Source: WJMT01 sp964624145 (GTDB taxonomy: Bacteria > Acidobacteriota > Aminicenantia > Aminicenantales > Aminicenantaceae). From it: a stretch of DNA of 64,000 bases. This document shows, one piece after another, positions 33,492 through 43,372 of this stretch. A program made the translations under genes and the position numbers. The notes beneath the pieces are model-generated. The model was not told where the DNA came from and ran no database searches. It saw only the letters and a program-made list of their open reading frames with translations. The DNA is taken from positions 103,952 to 167,951 of the forward strand of contig CAZUXT010000004.1 in NCBI GenBank assembly GCA_964624145.1. The letters are read 5' to 3'. Numbering within the stretch: the stretch's first letter is position 1; the number at the start of each line of letters is the position of its first letter.

Positions 33492-36344
33492 ATGAGAGAG
33501 AAATTACTGGTCAAATTAGCTGAATGGCACGCCTCCCATCCCTGGAGAATGGTGGGTATCGTTGTGATGTTAACCATTGTTTTCGGATGGTTTGCCGAAC
33601 ATTTGAGCATCACCATGCGTTGGGCTGACCTGCTTCCGTCCGGAGACAGAAGAACTGTGGAATTCAACAAAGTCATAGATGAATTTTCCTCTGCGACCAG
33701 CCTGATCGTGGTTGTTCAAGGAGAGGAAACACAGATCAAAAAGTTCGCTGATAGGCTGGCGCCAAAAATATTAAAACTCGTGGACACAACCCAGAACGAA
33801 AAAAGTCAAAACCAGATCAACAAGCTCAAAGAAAAACTCACACAATTGAGAGCCCGGGATAGCAACAAATCCAAAATAACCGCGCTGCAGTCCGAGATAG
33901 ATGCCTTAAAGAAAAGGATTGATTTCAAACTGTTCAATCGGGTCGATTATAAGATGGAAGTCGACTTTATTAAAAATCATGGTTTGCTCCTTCTTAAAGA
34001 AAAGGATTTGAAGAATATGAAGGATATGTTCCTGGATCCAAACCTTAAAGGCCTGCTGTTTAATCTCAACAATGCCATGGAAAAAGAATATGTGGGTCAA
34101 GAGGAATCGATCTCAACCCGGGAAAAGGAAGACCAGGCTGTGGCTCTTTTAGACGGTATCCAGGACTTTGTGCACACACTAAAGAGAGCGGCTCTTGGAG
34201 AGGAGCTCTCTCAGAAGGAGATCCAAAAAACAGTGGATAAATTCCTTATCGGTGACCCTTATTTTCTCTCTTATGACCAAAAGGCTTTGGTGATGAATGT
34301 CATCCCAAATTTCACAATGCTTGATTTGGATTATGTTGTTTCAGGAACAGACCAGGCCCAGGATCAGGTGGATAAGCTTCTCCTTGATTTTCCCGGATTA
34401 GAAGCTGGTCTGACCGGATTCATTGCTGTGGGCCGGGATGAAATGGTCTATTCCCAGCAGGGCTTGGGCTACACAACGGTCATTGCTGTGATTGCCATTC
34501 TCTTCCTTCTTGTGATCTCATTCAGGATGTGGATAGCCCCCCTCCTAGCTATGGGAAATCTATTGATCGGCATAATCTGGGCCATTGGATTGGCCGCCCT
34601 CATAGTGGGACAGTTGAACATCATGACTCAAATGATGGCTGTCATTTTACTTGGATTGGGCATTGATTTTTCCATCCATCTCATATCCGGTTTTACCGAA
34701 TGGCGCGCTGCGGGAGACTCCATCCATACAGCTCTGGAAAAAACATTTTTAAAAAGCGGGAAAGGGATCATCACAGGGGGAATGACGACAGCGGCTGCTT
34801 TCCTGGCTCTCGTTATCAGTCACTCCCAGGGCATGAAAGAAATGGGCTTGGTGACCGGTTTTGGTCTTCTGGCTATCCTCCTGTCAACTATGATTTTCAT
34901 GCCTGTCCTTCTTGTGTTCCGGGAACGCCGCAAGGAAAAAAAATGGGCAAAAAGAAAAGATACAACAAAGCCCCCAAAAAAGGACATCACCTTCCGGTTC
35001 CTCGGCCGTATGAGCAGCTGGCTGGCAAAGCGGTATGTTTTCACAATCATGGTTTCTATCCTGGTGACCGCTCTCTTCATCTGGACAGGTCTGCACATTC
35101 AGTTCGATCACAATTATATGAATATCGAACCTAAAGGCCTGACCTCCATCAAACTTCAAGACACAGTGCTTGAAAAGTTTGATATGGGAATGGATTATGC
35201 TATGATCCTTACAGAAAGTCCCCAAAAATCCCGTCAATTGGCTGAACGTCTTCGCGATCAGGGAACTGTGGCCAGGACCGAAGATATTTCTCTTTACCTT
35301 CCTTCTCAAGAACAACAAAAGATGAGAATCCCCTATATCAATGAAATCAGAAATACCATCCAGGTAAGCTCCATAAATCAGGTACTGCTGCCCGAAGAAG
35401 TCCCGGAACTGAACAGGGAGATCGACCGGCTTCAGATGAACATCATGGAGATACAGGATATGGCCTTTCTTGGAGGCCAGGATAAAGTTGACAATAAATG
35501 CAAAGAGATCGTGGGAGTTCCTGATAATCCCGATTCAGTGAATATCATCCAGGGTCTGCTGGAAATACTGGAAAAGGATGAACGTACGTCATCAGAAGGG
35601 CTTTCAAAATTCCAGCAAACATTTTCGCCCTATTTTAAAGAATCTGTCATAAGAATGAGCTCCACAGAACCTGTCCAGCTCAATGAACTTCCTGCGTCCA
35701 TACTGGACCGGTACAGCAATAAAAACCGCGACCAATTTCTTGTCACGATCTTCCCCAATGGGGACATCTGGAAAAATGCCAAGTTTTTAAACCGTTTTGT
35801 GGATGACCTGGAAAGAGTGAGTGATAAAGCCACGGGAATGCCGCCTGTTTTTAGAGCGCTGGTTCAGATCATCGGTCGTGATGGAAGAAACGCCATGATT
35901 CTGACTCTGGTGGTTGTTTTTCTCTTGTTGACTGTGGACTTTCGCAACCCGCTCCACTCTTTTATGGCCATGATCCCTCTGGCTTTTGGCATCTTCTGGA
36001 TGGTCGGGATCATGAAAATATCCGGAATGATGCTGACCGTTATGAATGTCATGGCCTTTCCTTTGATCATCGGAATCGGCATTGATGACGGTGTCCACAT
36101 TGTGCACCGCTGGAGACACGAAGGGAAAGGCAAGATCTGGACTGTCTTTTCCAGCACAGGAAAAGCCATTCTTTTAACATCGCTGACCACAATGCTTGCC
36201 TTTGGCTCGCTGGTCTTTTCCATTTGGCGGGGCTTTGGTCACCTTGGCGGCGCGCTCTTTATCGGAGTGGGATCCTGTTTTTTGACAACCGTGATCATCC
36301 TCTCCGGAATTTTCGGACTGCTCAAAAGGAAAAAGAGGCCTTAA
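33492..36344 (+). CDS. MMPL/RND-type transporter
   Basis: A 950-residue RND permease with two homologous halves. TM1 is at about 17-38. The first periplasmic loop contains a coiled coil at about 103-145 (QINKLKEKLTQLRARDSNKS...). TM2-6 lie at about 325-480 with the motif GLGIDFSIHL. A second half follows (TM7 near 515), with GIGIDDGVHIVHRW in TM10. The family uses the proton gradient to move lipids, hopanoids or other hydrophobics. With the LolA-like and barrel genes it forms an envelope lipid-transport operon. The long coiled coil is an uncommon insertion. Confidence 0.9.
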   Translation: MREKLLVKLAEWHASHPWRMVGIVVMLTIVFGWFAEHLSITMRWADLLPSGDRRTVEFNKVIDEFSSATSLIVVVQGEETQIKKFADRLAPKILKLVDTTQNEKSQNQINKLKEKLTQLRARDSNKSKITALQSEIDALKKRIDFKLFNRVDYKMEVDFIKNHGLLLLKEKDLKNMKDMFLDPNLKGLLFNLNNAMEKEYVGQEESISTREKEDQAVALLDGIQDFVHTLKRAALGEELSQKEIQKTVDKFLIGDPYFLSYDQKALVMNVIPNFTMLDLDYVVSGTDQAQDQVDKLLLDFPGLEAGLTGFIAVGRDEMVYSQQGLGYTTVIAVIAILFLLVISFRMWIAPLLAMGNLLIGIIWAIGLAALIVGQLNIMTQMMAVILLGLGIDFSIHLISGFTEWRAAGDSIHTALEKTFLKSGKGIITGGMTTAAAFLALVISHSQGMKEMGLVTGFGLLAILLSTMIFMPVLLVFRERRKEKKWAKRKDTTKPPKKDITFRFLGRMSSWLAKRYVFTIMVSILVTALFIWTGLHIQFDHNYMNIEPKGLTSIKLQDTVLEKFDMGMDYAMILTESPQKSRQLAERLRDQGTVARTEDISLYLPSQEQQKMRIPYINEIRNTIQVSSINQVLLPEEVPELNREIDRLQMNIMEIQDMAFLGGQDKVDNKCKEIVGVPDNPDSVNIIQGLLEILEKDERTSSEGLSKFQQTFSPYFKESVIRMSSTEPVQLNELPASILDRYSNKNRDQFLVTIFPNGDIWKNAKFLNRFVDDLERVSDKATGMPPVFRALVQIIGRDGRNAMILTLVVVFLLLTVDFRNPLHSFMAMIPLAFGIFWMVGIMKISGMMLTVMNVMAFPLIIGIGIDDGVHIVHRWRHEGKGKIWTVFSSTGKAILLTSLTTMLAFGSLVFSIWRGFGHLGGALFIGVGSCFLTTVIILSGIFGLLKRKKRP

Positions 36345-36444
36345 ACGATTTCCTTCATTTACTTTCTTATTCCAGCAGCTCATCGATAACACTGGCGATA
36401 TACTCTCCATGTTCCTGACAGAAAGGAGGTTTATAAATTGGGGA

Positions 36445-38841
36445 TCATTCGTAACGGAGCGAATCCACAGGGTCGGAAAGAGCGGCTCTAATGGCTTGAT
36501 AACTGACGGTCATGAGTGCCACAGCAAACACCACCAATCCGGCAGCCACAAACATCCAGATCCCCAGGTGAATGCGGTAGGCATAGTTTTGCAGCCACCT
36601 GTTCATGGCAAAATAAGCCGCAGGCCAGGCAATGGCATTGGCCATAAGCACACTTTTTGTAAAATCTTTTGACAGCAGGGATACAATGCTCGACACATCA
36701 GCCCCCAGCACTTTCCGGATACCGATCTCTTTATACCGCTGTTCCACCATATAAGAGGCCAGCCCGAACAAACCAAGACAGGCCACGAACACGGCAAGCC
36801 CGGAAAACAAAGTCAGCATCTGGCCGATTTTTTCCTCAGAGACATACAGACCATGGTAGGAATCTTCAAGAAAAGTGTAACTGAACCGGCTTTCAGGGAA
36901 AACATCTCCCCACGTTTTTTCAAGAAAAGCCAGGGTGTTTGGTGTGTTCTCAGGCCTGATTCTGACAGCAACAGTGTAAAAATAATCAGGATTTATATAG
37001 AGCATAAGCGGTTCTATTTTTTGTTTAAAGGAATACACATGGAAATCCTTAACCACACCGATGACGGCCATTTCTTTCATTCCGCCCCTACCGGGCACTG
37101 AAAATTTCTCCTCTAACGAATCCTTCAGTCCCATTGCTTTGACGGCTGCCTGGTTTAAAATCATTCCCTCATTCTCGTCCGAGGATATTTCCCTTGAAAA
37201 ATTCCGGCCCCGGATGATTTCCATTCCCATAGAATCAAGATAATCAAAATCAACCGCGATGGCCTGTATGGAGTAATTTTGTATCTCGTCACCCGTTTTT
37301 CTTTGGATGGTCTTGACTTCCTTGCTGATGCGGCCCGGAATAGTGTAAGCGCCTGAGACGCTCATGACCTGGGGAGACTGCTTGAACTGATTCATCATAA
37401 CCAAATATTTTCCTTTAAAATGGGGATCTCTAGGCCTGAAATTCAAAAGGACTACATCTTCTTTTTTAAATCCGAGGTCGCTGTTTTTCATGAAATCAAG
37501 CTGCTTTAATATCGCCAGGCTTCCTATGATCAAAACAACAGCCATAGTAAACTGAGCAATGACCAAAGTCTTTCTAAAGCCGGATTTTTGGGACACCGGA
37601 GAAAAACGGTTCGCTGCGGCTTGAGCAGGTTGGTATCTTGAAAGAAAAAGCGCGGGATAGCTCCCTGCAAGAATCCCGACCACAAGTACAACAAGGGGAA
37701 TCAGGACAAAAAAATACCTGAAACTCTGCTGCCCTACGGATAGGCTGCCTTCAAGAAATGTATTCAGAGACGGATAGAACAATTCGAAAAGAACATAAGC
37801 CAGAGCAACAGCCATTACTGTCATAACCAGAGATTCTCCCAGAAACTGTTTGATGAGCTGGGACCGCCTGGCTCCCAGGACTTTTCGCATACTCACTTCT
37901 TTAGCTCTTTTCAGAGACCGGGCTGTAGAGAGATTCATGAAATTGAAGCAGGCGATCAAAAGAATCAAAACCGCAACAAAAGTAAAAACGTACACATAAG
38001 TCATATTTCCTCTTGGAGCCAGATCCACAATGGCTTTTGATTTCATATGGATATCCGAAAGATTCAACAGGTTAAATTTGATCATGGACATAAAATTTTC
38101 GCTCGTGTTTCTCTTGAGCAGAGCTTGGGATGCCTGCAAGATATTTTCAAGGGAGGCTTGCTTTTTTACCAAAAGATAAGTGTAGGTATCACCGAAAACC
38201 ATCCACGGACGCTCAGGCATTTTGCCAAGAGATTCCAGGCTGTTGAAAGAAATGAGAAAATCACAGGTAAGATGCGTGTTGGCCGGGATGTCTTTCATAA
38301 CTCCGGTAATTTTAAGCGGGTATTCGTCATTGTAAATGATCGACTGTCCCAATGGATTTTGTTCCCCAAAATATTTCCTTGCGGCTCCCTCAGTAAGAAC
38401 CAGTGAAAAAGGATCCTGTAAAGCTGTTTCCCTATCCCCTTCTATCAATGGAAAAGCAAACACATCAAACACTGCCGGGTCAGCAAAAAACACATTGGAT
38501 TCATTGAATTTTTTCTGATCGTGATTCAGTACTGCGTTTTCATCCCGGTTAAAACGGACCGCATTGAGAACATCAGGAGCTTCTTCAACGAGGGAAGGGC
38601 CCAGCGCAGGCATTGCGCCGGCAAAGTCCATTGTTTTGCCTTTTTCTCCATACTCCACGGATATACGGTAAATCTGTTTGTGTTGCTTGTGGAAATTCTC
38701 ATAGCTCAGTTCATTGGCCACATACATCAAAATCATCAGTGTTCCTGCCATGCCGATGGCCAGACCCGTTATATTGATCAGGGAAAATATCTTTGTCCTT
38801 AAAACATTCCGTAAGGCAACTTTTAGATAATTTTTAAGCAT
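36445..38841 (-). CDS. MacB/FtsX-type ABC permease, no prefix domain
   Basis: A 798-residue duplicated permease starting directly with the canonical segment MLKNYLKVALRNVLRTKIFS, so it lacks the 70-residue prefix of the two permeases at 6.6 and 10.8 kb. It also lacks a PadR gene. Two MacB-type periplasmic domains and two FtsX sets are present (KEVSMRKVLGARR and KEIGIRKVLGADV), ending DPVDSLRYE. No ATPase is nearby. The presence of prefix and PadR together in two copies, and absence of both here, supports a functional link between them. Confidence 0.9.
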   Translation of the reverse strand: MLKNYLKVALRNVLRTKIFSLINITGLAIGMAGTLMILMYVANELSYENFHKQHKQIYRISVEYGEKGKTMDFAGAMPALGPSLVEEAPDVLNAVRFNRDENAVLNHDQKKFNESNVFFADPAVFDVFAFPLIEGDRETALQDPFSLVLTEGAARKYFGEQNPLGQSIIYNDEYPLKITGVMKDIPANTHLTCDFLISFNSLESLGKMPERPWMVFGDTYTYLLVKKQASLENILQASQALLKRNTSENFMSMIKFNLLNLSDIHMKSKAIVDLAPRGNMTYVYVFTFVAVLILLIACFNFMNLSTARSLKRAKEVSMRKVLGARRSQLIKQFLGESLVMTVMAVALAYVLFELFYPSLNTFLEGSLSVGQQSFRYFFVLIPLVVLVVGILAGSYPALFLSRYQPAQAAANRFSPVSQKSGFRKTLVIAQFTMAVVLIIGSLAILKQLDFMKNSDLGFKKEDVVLLNFRPRDPHFKGKYLVMMNQFKQSPQVMSVSGAYTIPGRISKEVKTIQRKTGDEIQNYSIQAIAVDFDYLDSMGMEIIRGRNFSREISSDENEGMILNQAAVKAMGLKDSLEEKFSVPGRGGMKEMAVIGVVKDFHVYSFKQKIEPLMLYINPDYFYTVAVRIRPENTPNTLAFLEKTWGDVFPESRFSYTFLEDSYHGLYVSEEKIGQMLTLFSGLAVFVACLGLFGLASYMVEQRYKEIGIRKVLGADVSSIVSLLSKDFTKSVLMANAIAWPAAYFAMNRWLQNYAYRIHLGIWMFVAAGLVVFAVALMTVSYQAIRAALSDPVDSLRYE

Positions 38842-39002
38842 TGGCCCCTCCGGAGACTTTTATAAAGGAAATTTCATATCATGCACAAAGATGCAAAAAA
38901 CATGCCATCACAGGAAAGCGGGATTCTTTTAGAGGAGAAGGAGAAACAGAGGAAGGCTTTATGTGCGTTTCTGAAACATTTGGTGTTCGTTTATGTACAG
39001 TA

Positions 39003-40514
39003 TCAGTTTCCTTTCTCATCCATGCTTACTTTAAATTTTCCTGCCTCAAGAGCGTCAACGCATGATGTATCAAGCCCCTCGACAGAGCCTGACTCCAGAA
39101 ACTGCCTTTCAATGCGCCTCAAACACTCACCGCCGACTCCATGTGCTCCCGGAGCCACAATGTGCAGGCTGTCTGGAAGATTCTTGTCCACTTCCTCTCC
39201 CCAGCGCGGAGGAGTCACAGGATCAAGAAAGCCTGACAGGATCAAAGTGGAAACACCGACACTCACCGGCTCTCCGAAACCTTCCGGAAGCTCAGAGCGG
39301 GGCCAGAAATCACAGACTGCTTTCTGCCTGCGCACCCGGCCGCTTCCCATATAAGTGTTCTCGGCAATATCTATAATCTCTTGTTCTGATATGCGATCCA
39401 GGTCCTCGGCGCAGGTCACACAAAGCAGCATCCCTGTCGCCAGAAAATCCCGGATGGCCCATTCTGACATAAGACCGGCCTGGGCAAAGGGTTTGTAATT
39501 CCCCTTAAATGCCTCATGAATGAGCAGCGGGACCTCTCTGCTGTCCGTATACATTATGGTCCTCAGAGCTTCTATGAAGGCTTCTTTTTTTAGCAGGATG
39601 GGAACTTGCTTCTTTGTCTCGGGATGACTGACCATGACCTCCTCAGGCTCTTTTTCCAGCCGGGAAAGGATCGATTCGAACTCGCTTCTAAGGTTGGGAA
39701 ATGCAGAATGGCATTCCGGGTCATCAGAACACTCCTGTAAAAGCAGGTCAATAGCTCTTTGAAAACCCCAGGTGTGAAAAAGAGGATTTTTATTAGCAAT
39801 AGGTGCCACTCCGTTCAGCATTGCTGTCCGGATTGTTTCCGGATATCTCCGCATATAAACAAGCGCCATTCGAGTTCCGTAAGAACCTCCGGTAATGTTT
39901 ATTTTGTCATAGCCCAGAGCAAGCCGGATGTCATTATAATCATCTGCAGCAAGACATGTGGAATACTTTGTCAGGTCATATTCTTTTTTTAGCTCTTCCA
40001 GACACTTTTCAAACCTCTCCGCTCTAAATAGAGGCTCAAAATAGGTCTGAAGGTCACCCTGAGCAAAGGTATCCTTGCAGCTCAGACAGTTGTCGCCTCC
40101 GGTCCCCCGCTGGCTTACAAGGACGATATCTCTGTTTTTTCTTGTCCAGTGATCTTTGACCCATGGAGCAATCTTACTAACATCAACACCGGGTCCGCCT
40201 TCAAAAACAAACAAAGGATCAGGTTCGACTTTGGGTCCTTCAGCGTGTAAAACAACAACATCGAGGTGGATCATCCGGCCTTCTTGAGATTCCCGGTCCT
40301 CAAAAACAGCAAAGGTTCCTTCAGATATTTTCCTTCCTGTATCCGGTTCTTCCCTTATCTCCAAAGAAAGCCCTGACTTTAATTCAGCTATCCTTTCAGG
40401 TGTGTCAAATTCCTTCTGAGCCTTCTCTTGAGTTTGACAAGAAAAAAACAGCCCCGAAAAAACGACCATAAAGATCATGAGCCAAACGAACAGATATTTG
40501 TTATTTATTCTCAT
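39003..40514 (-). CDS. exported alpha/beta-hydrolase, TAP-type peptidase (S33-like)
   Basis: A 503-residue hydrolase with a lipoprotein-like signal (LFFSCQTQ). The nucleophile motif is GGSYGT (Ser211), the acid Asp431 in SGFLDPVTPP and the base His458 in APGAHGVGG; the last two lie in the TAP-like C-terminal domain. Two Cys-rich stretches (CLSCKDTF, CVTCAED) are also present. Relatives release tripeptides or proline-containing N-terminal units, so an extracytoplasmic peptide-trimming role is likely. Monocistronic; its start has no strong ribosome site. Confidence 0.85.
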   Translation of the reverse strand: MRINNKYLFVWLMIFMVVFSGLFFSCQTQEKAQKEFDTPERIAELKSGLSLEIREEPDTGRKISEGTFAVFEDRESQEGRMIHLDVVVLHAEGPKVEPDPLFVFEGGPGVDVSKIAPWVKDHWTRKNRDIVLVSQRGTGGDNCLSCKDTFAQGDLQTYFEPLFRAERFEKCLEELKKEYDLTKYSTCLAADDYNDIRLALGYDKINITGGSYGTRMALVYMRRYPETIRTAMLNGVAPIANKNPLFHTWGFQRAIDLLLQECSDDPECHSAFPNLRSEFESILSRLEKEPEEVMVSHPETKKQVPILLKKEAFIEALRTIMYTDSREVPLLIHEAFKGNYKPFAQAGLMSEWAIRDFLATGMLLCVTCAEDLDRISEQEIIDIAENTYMGSGRVRRQKAVCDFWPRSELPEGFGEPVSVGVSTLILSGFLDPVTPPRWGEEVDKNLPDSLHIVAPGAHGVGGECLRRIERQFLESGSVEGLDTSCVDALEAGKFKVSMDEKGN

Positions 40515-40644
40515 AATAGTGGTGTATATCAGAATCCTGAAGGCAAAGCAAGAACATTTCCATACAAAAGATATCAGCTTTTGAAATTCTTTTAAAAGCG
40601 GATACCATGCCTATATAGGCCTATAATCCGAGATACCTGCAAGC

Positions 40645-41490
40645 TCAGATACAGTCTCTGTAAAGCATCGTATCTTTGGGTTGAGGCACATAAGGGAGCT
40701 TTTCCCAGTCTATCCTGTGCCTTTTGAGAAAAACTTTGTTGAATTTGTCTTGATATGCTTTTTTTGCTTTGCTAAGCGGGAGATCTTTCTTATTGGATGC
40801 TATTCTGTCCAGATTGTTCAATCGGGTCCGGTTGTATGCTTTTATCAAATCCCTGTATCTCTGATGAAAATCCCTTATGGCATCCATGGATGATACATCA
40901 CTCAATGCCTTCCGCAATTCAAAGTGCGAAAAGACTCTGGTTAAAAAAAGCATCCTGATATTCATGTCTTTTAATCTTTGCTCATCCTCACAGGGCAGTT
41001 CCGGCAACTTCCGGATAACATCCCTAGCAAAAAACCCTTTCCCTCTGTAAAGAAATCCCGTACCATCCCTGTTTTTGTAGGTCTTTGTCCCCGAAACCCC
41101 ACAGCTCGGAGACCTGCTTTTTAATAAAAATCCATCCGCATCTTCAAGAGAGTTCAGGAATTCTTCAGAAAACCGGCTCATTCTCTGGGTCAGATCCAGT
41201 CCTGTTTCAGGTTGGACTAATTGAAAATCATTTTTGTCCTTTCTTACCACGGTAACCCGTTTTCTGGGAACTCCCAGTCCAATAGCTACTTCAGGACAAA
41301 CCGGAATATAATTGACATACTGAGCCAAAACAGATGCGAACGGATCCCTCACTATCCCCCCGTCATATCTGACAGGTTTCATATTAAGACATTCACTTAA
41401 TACTATGTTTGGCTTCTCTGTTTTATGCTCTGTTTTGTTCATAAGTAGCTTATGTATTATATCAAAGTCAACACTTTTTGTTTCGTTCAT
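40645..41490 (-). CDS. DUF523 plus truncated DUF1722 protein
   Basis: A 281-residue protein. Residues 27-165 match DUF523 (VLSECLNMKPVRYDGG, VCPEVAIGLGVPRKRVTVVR, LKSRSPSCGVSGTK, with conserved Cys residues). Residues 190-260 match the start of DUF1722/YbgA (FHQRYRDLIKAYN, then a KKAYQDKF segment), shorter than the usual 115-residue domain. Function is not established; E. coli YbgA has been linked to photolyase-neighbour genes. The start has AAGGA upstream. The gene diverges from the small membrane-protein operon. Confidence 0.8.
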   Translation of the reverse strand: MNETKSVDFDIIHKLLMNKTEHKTEKPNIVLSECLNMKPVRYDGGIVRDPFASVLAQYVNYIPVCPEVAIGLGVPRKRVTVVRKDKNDFQLVQPETGLDLTQRMSRFSEEFLNSLEDADGFLLKSRSPSCGVSGTKTYKNRDGTGFLYRGKGFFARDVIRKLPELPCEDEQRLKDMNIRMLFLTRVFSHFELRKALSDVSSMDAIRDFHQRYRDLIKAYNRTRLNNLDRIASNKKDLPLSKAKKAYQDKFNKVFLKRHRIDWEKLPYVPQPKDTMLYRDCI

Positions 41491-41591
41491 TGAATGAAAT
41501 CCTTAAAGAGAACACAGGATGCGATTACGGAAAAGTCCGGAACAATCACCACTGGCTTTTCTTCTTAAAACAAGTATGGTATATATCAGAT

Positions 41592-41804
41592 ATGGCAAAC
41601 AGGACTCCCTTTAGTAATACCAAAGCTGCGCTCGGCTGCAGCATTTTTGCTATCCTTGGCGTAGCAGTCCTGGGCCTTGTGCTTTCTTTCTTTACTGAAA
41701 ACAAGGAACTTGCCGCCTCGGTCCGCTCACGATGCTTCCTTGGCCTGGTTATAGGAATCGTGATGATTGCCGTATGGAAGATAGTATCGGTTCATTTAGA
41801 ATAA
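41592..41804 (+). CDS. small two-helix membrane protein
   Basis: A 70-residue protein (MANRTPFSNTKAALGCSIFA...) with helices at about 13-30 and 46-66. No family recognised. An open frame extends upstream to 41478, but that part would overlap the divergent DUF523 gene and is not hydrophobic. The ribosome site is poor, so the start is uncertain. It is followed after 15 bp by another two-helix protein and then by a geranylgeranyl-reductase-like enzyme, suggesting one operon. Confidence 0.5.
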   Translation: MANRTPFSNTKAALGCSIFAILGVAVLGLVLSFFTENKELAASVRSRCFLGLVIGIVMIAVWKIVSVHLE

Positions 41805-41819
41805 GCAAAGAGCATAACC

Positions 41820-42053
41820 ATGTTTGTTTCCTTTAACCACCTTATTGTTATCGCCGTTCTTATTATCGGAGTACTCTGGTGCAAAGAGATATTTGCACGA
41901 CTGCCGAACGATATAGAAAAATTCAAAACCAAAAAGGAAACAGCGACCCGTTTTGTCATTGTCTTCTTCTGGGTGATAACGGCCGGTTTTATCCTCTTTG
42001 CTGTCTTTTTTATCTGGGGACTTGTGTATCGTATTTTACATCCAATGGGATAG
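41820..42053 (+). CDS. small two-helix membrane protein
   Basis: A 77-residue protein with helices at about 7-22 and 45-68 separated by a charged loop (ARLPNDIEKFKTKKETATR). No family recognised. An AAAGAG ribosome site precedes it. It is sandwiched between the 70-residue membrane protein and the flavoprotein gene, with gaps of 15 and 17 bp. The two may be membrane partners of that enzyme; this is inference from spacing only. Confidence 0.55.
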   Translation: MFVSFNHLIVIAVLIIGVLWCKEIFARLPNDIEKFKTKKETATRFVIVFFWVITAGFILFAVFFIWGLVYRILHPMG

Positions 42054-42070
42054 TACCTGATGATAGAACA

Positions 42071-43306
42071 ATGCCAGACATAGATCAAACCGCTTCCAGA
42101 GAATATGATGTGATCGTCGTAGGAGCCGGTCCGGCCGGATGCAGTGCGGCTTATTTCAGTGCGCTCCAAGGACTGAATGTTCTTCTCCTTGACAAGGCCC
42201 GGTTTCCGAGAGATAAGGTTTGCGGCGACAGCATCAGCCCCAGATCTCTTAAAATCCTGGAGAGAATGGGCCTTTTGGAAAAAATAGAAAAAGGGGATTT
42301 CTTCAGAAACAAGGGCATTATCCTGTCCTCTCCTGATTTCAGTGTCATGAAAAATGACATTCCTAAAGCGAAAGGACAGCTTGATTACGGGTATGTGATC
42401 CCAAGAAAAATATTTGACAATATGCTTCTTTTGCATGTTAAGGATACCTCAGTCACCGTCATGGAAGGAATGGAAATCACGAGTTTGCTCTTTGAGGGAA
42501 AGAGAGTTGCCGGAGTAAAAAGCAGCGATGGATCAGAAATGAAATGTAAAATTGTAGTGGGAGCAGACGGAGTCTATTCCAGGGTTGCGAAAAACGCCGG
42601 GATCTACACAACCGATCCGGATCATGAAACCATAGTAGCCAGAGCCTATTTTAGAGGCGTTGACAATTTAGAAGATTATAATGAGATCCACGCTGATTCG
42701 AAATTTCTTCCGGGATACGGATGGCTGTTTCCGATCAATTCGAGCTGTGCCAATGTAGGAGTTGGAATCATCAAAACATATCTTTATAAAAAAGAGGAAA
42801 ACTTAAAAAGCCTTTTTGAATATTTTATTTCTGAGAATCCCCTCGTCAAAAAGAAGCTGGCAAATGCAAAAATGATAGGCAAATTAAAAGCCTGGCCTGA
42901 GAGGTTCGGGTCCATGGCCAAAAATTCCTATTCAAATGGAGTACTGCTTGTCGGTGATGCAGCCGGTTTTGTGGATTCTGGAAGCGGGGAGGGTATCTAC
43001 CAGGCATTAAGGTCCGGTGAGCTTGCTGCTGAAGTGATTCATACTGCCTGTTCTGAAGGAGATTTCTCCAAGAACACCCTGAAAAAATATGAACGAAAAT
43101 GGAAAAAAGACTTTAGTGCGGATTTCAAGTATGGAAGAATCAATGCAAAAACTGCGGTAAAAAATCCTCTTCTTCTCAATTCTCTAGTCAAGAAAGCTTC
43201 CAGAAATGAAAGCATTGCTGAGACAGTAACAGGTACATTCTGTGGGGTTTATTCGAAGAATAAATTATACACACCCCGGCATATTATAAAATATCTTTTT
43301 TCTTAA
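42071..43306 (+). CDS. geranylgeranyl reductase-family FAD oxidoreductase
   Basis: A 411-residue flavoprotein. The N-terminal FAD fold has VVGAGPAGCSAAYFSALQGL (about 15-35). KVCGDSISPRSL follows (the Cys-Gly motif typical of the reductase family), and GDAAGFVDSGSGEGIYQALR forms the second FAD motif (about 299-318). Members saturate isoprenoid chains of lipids or quinones at the membrane, or act as tryptophan-halogenase-like oxidoreductases. The family call is firm; the substrate is open. The start chosen is ATG 42071; a longer open frame upstream reads through the preceding membrane gene and lacks similarity. Confidence 0.85.
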   Translation: MPDIDQTASREYDVIVVGAGPAGCSAAYFSALQGLNVLLLDKARFPRDKVCGDSISPRSLKILERMGLLEKIEKGDFFRNKGIILSSPDFSVMKNDIPKAKGQLDYGYVIPRKIFDNMLLLHVKDTSVTVMEGMEITSLLFEGKRVAGVKSSDGSEMKCKIVVGADGVYSRVAKNAGIYTTDPDHETIVARAYFRGVDNLEDYNEIHADSKFLPGYGWLFPINSSCANVGVGIIKTYLYKKEENLKSLFEYFISENPLVKKKLANAKMIGKLKAWPERFGSMAKNSYSNGVLLVGDAAGFVDSGSGEGIYQALRSGELAAEVIHTACSEGDFSKNTLKKYERKWKKDFSADFKYGRINAKTAVKNPLLLNSLVKKASRNESIAETVTGTFCGVYSKNKLYTPRHIIKYLFS

Positions 43307-43330
43307 TTTATAGGGCCTTTTTTGCCTTCT

Positions 43331-43343
43331 GTGGTCAGACCAC
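43331..43343. promoter_or_regulatory. short perfect palindrome GTGGTC-A-GACCAC
   Basis: Two 6-base arms around one base, between convergent genes ending at 43306 and 43373. The position suits a terminator, but the loop is too short and no T-run follows, so a protein site or chance is equally possible. Confidence 0.25.
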
Positions 43344-43372
43344 TCCATCTTTTTTCAGTTCCCTCTCCAAAT

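Noticed and set aside
41478..41591. Upstream extension of the 70-residue membrane protein
   Set aside because: It would overlap the divergent DUF523 gene start and adds a non-conserved, non-hydrophobic tail.
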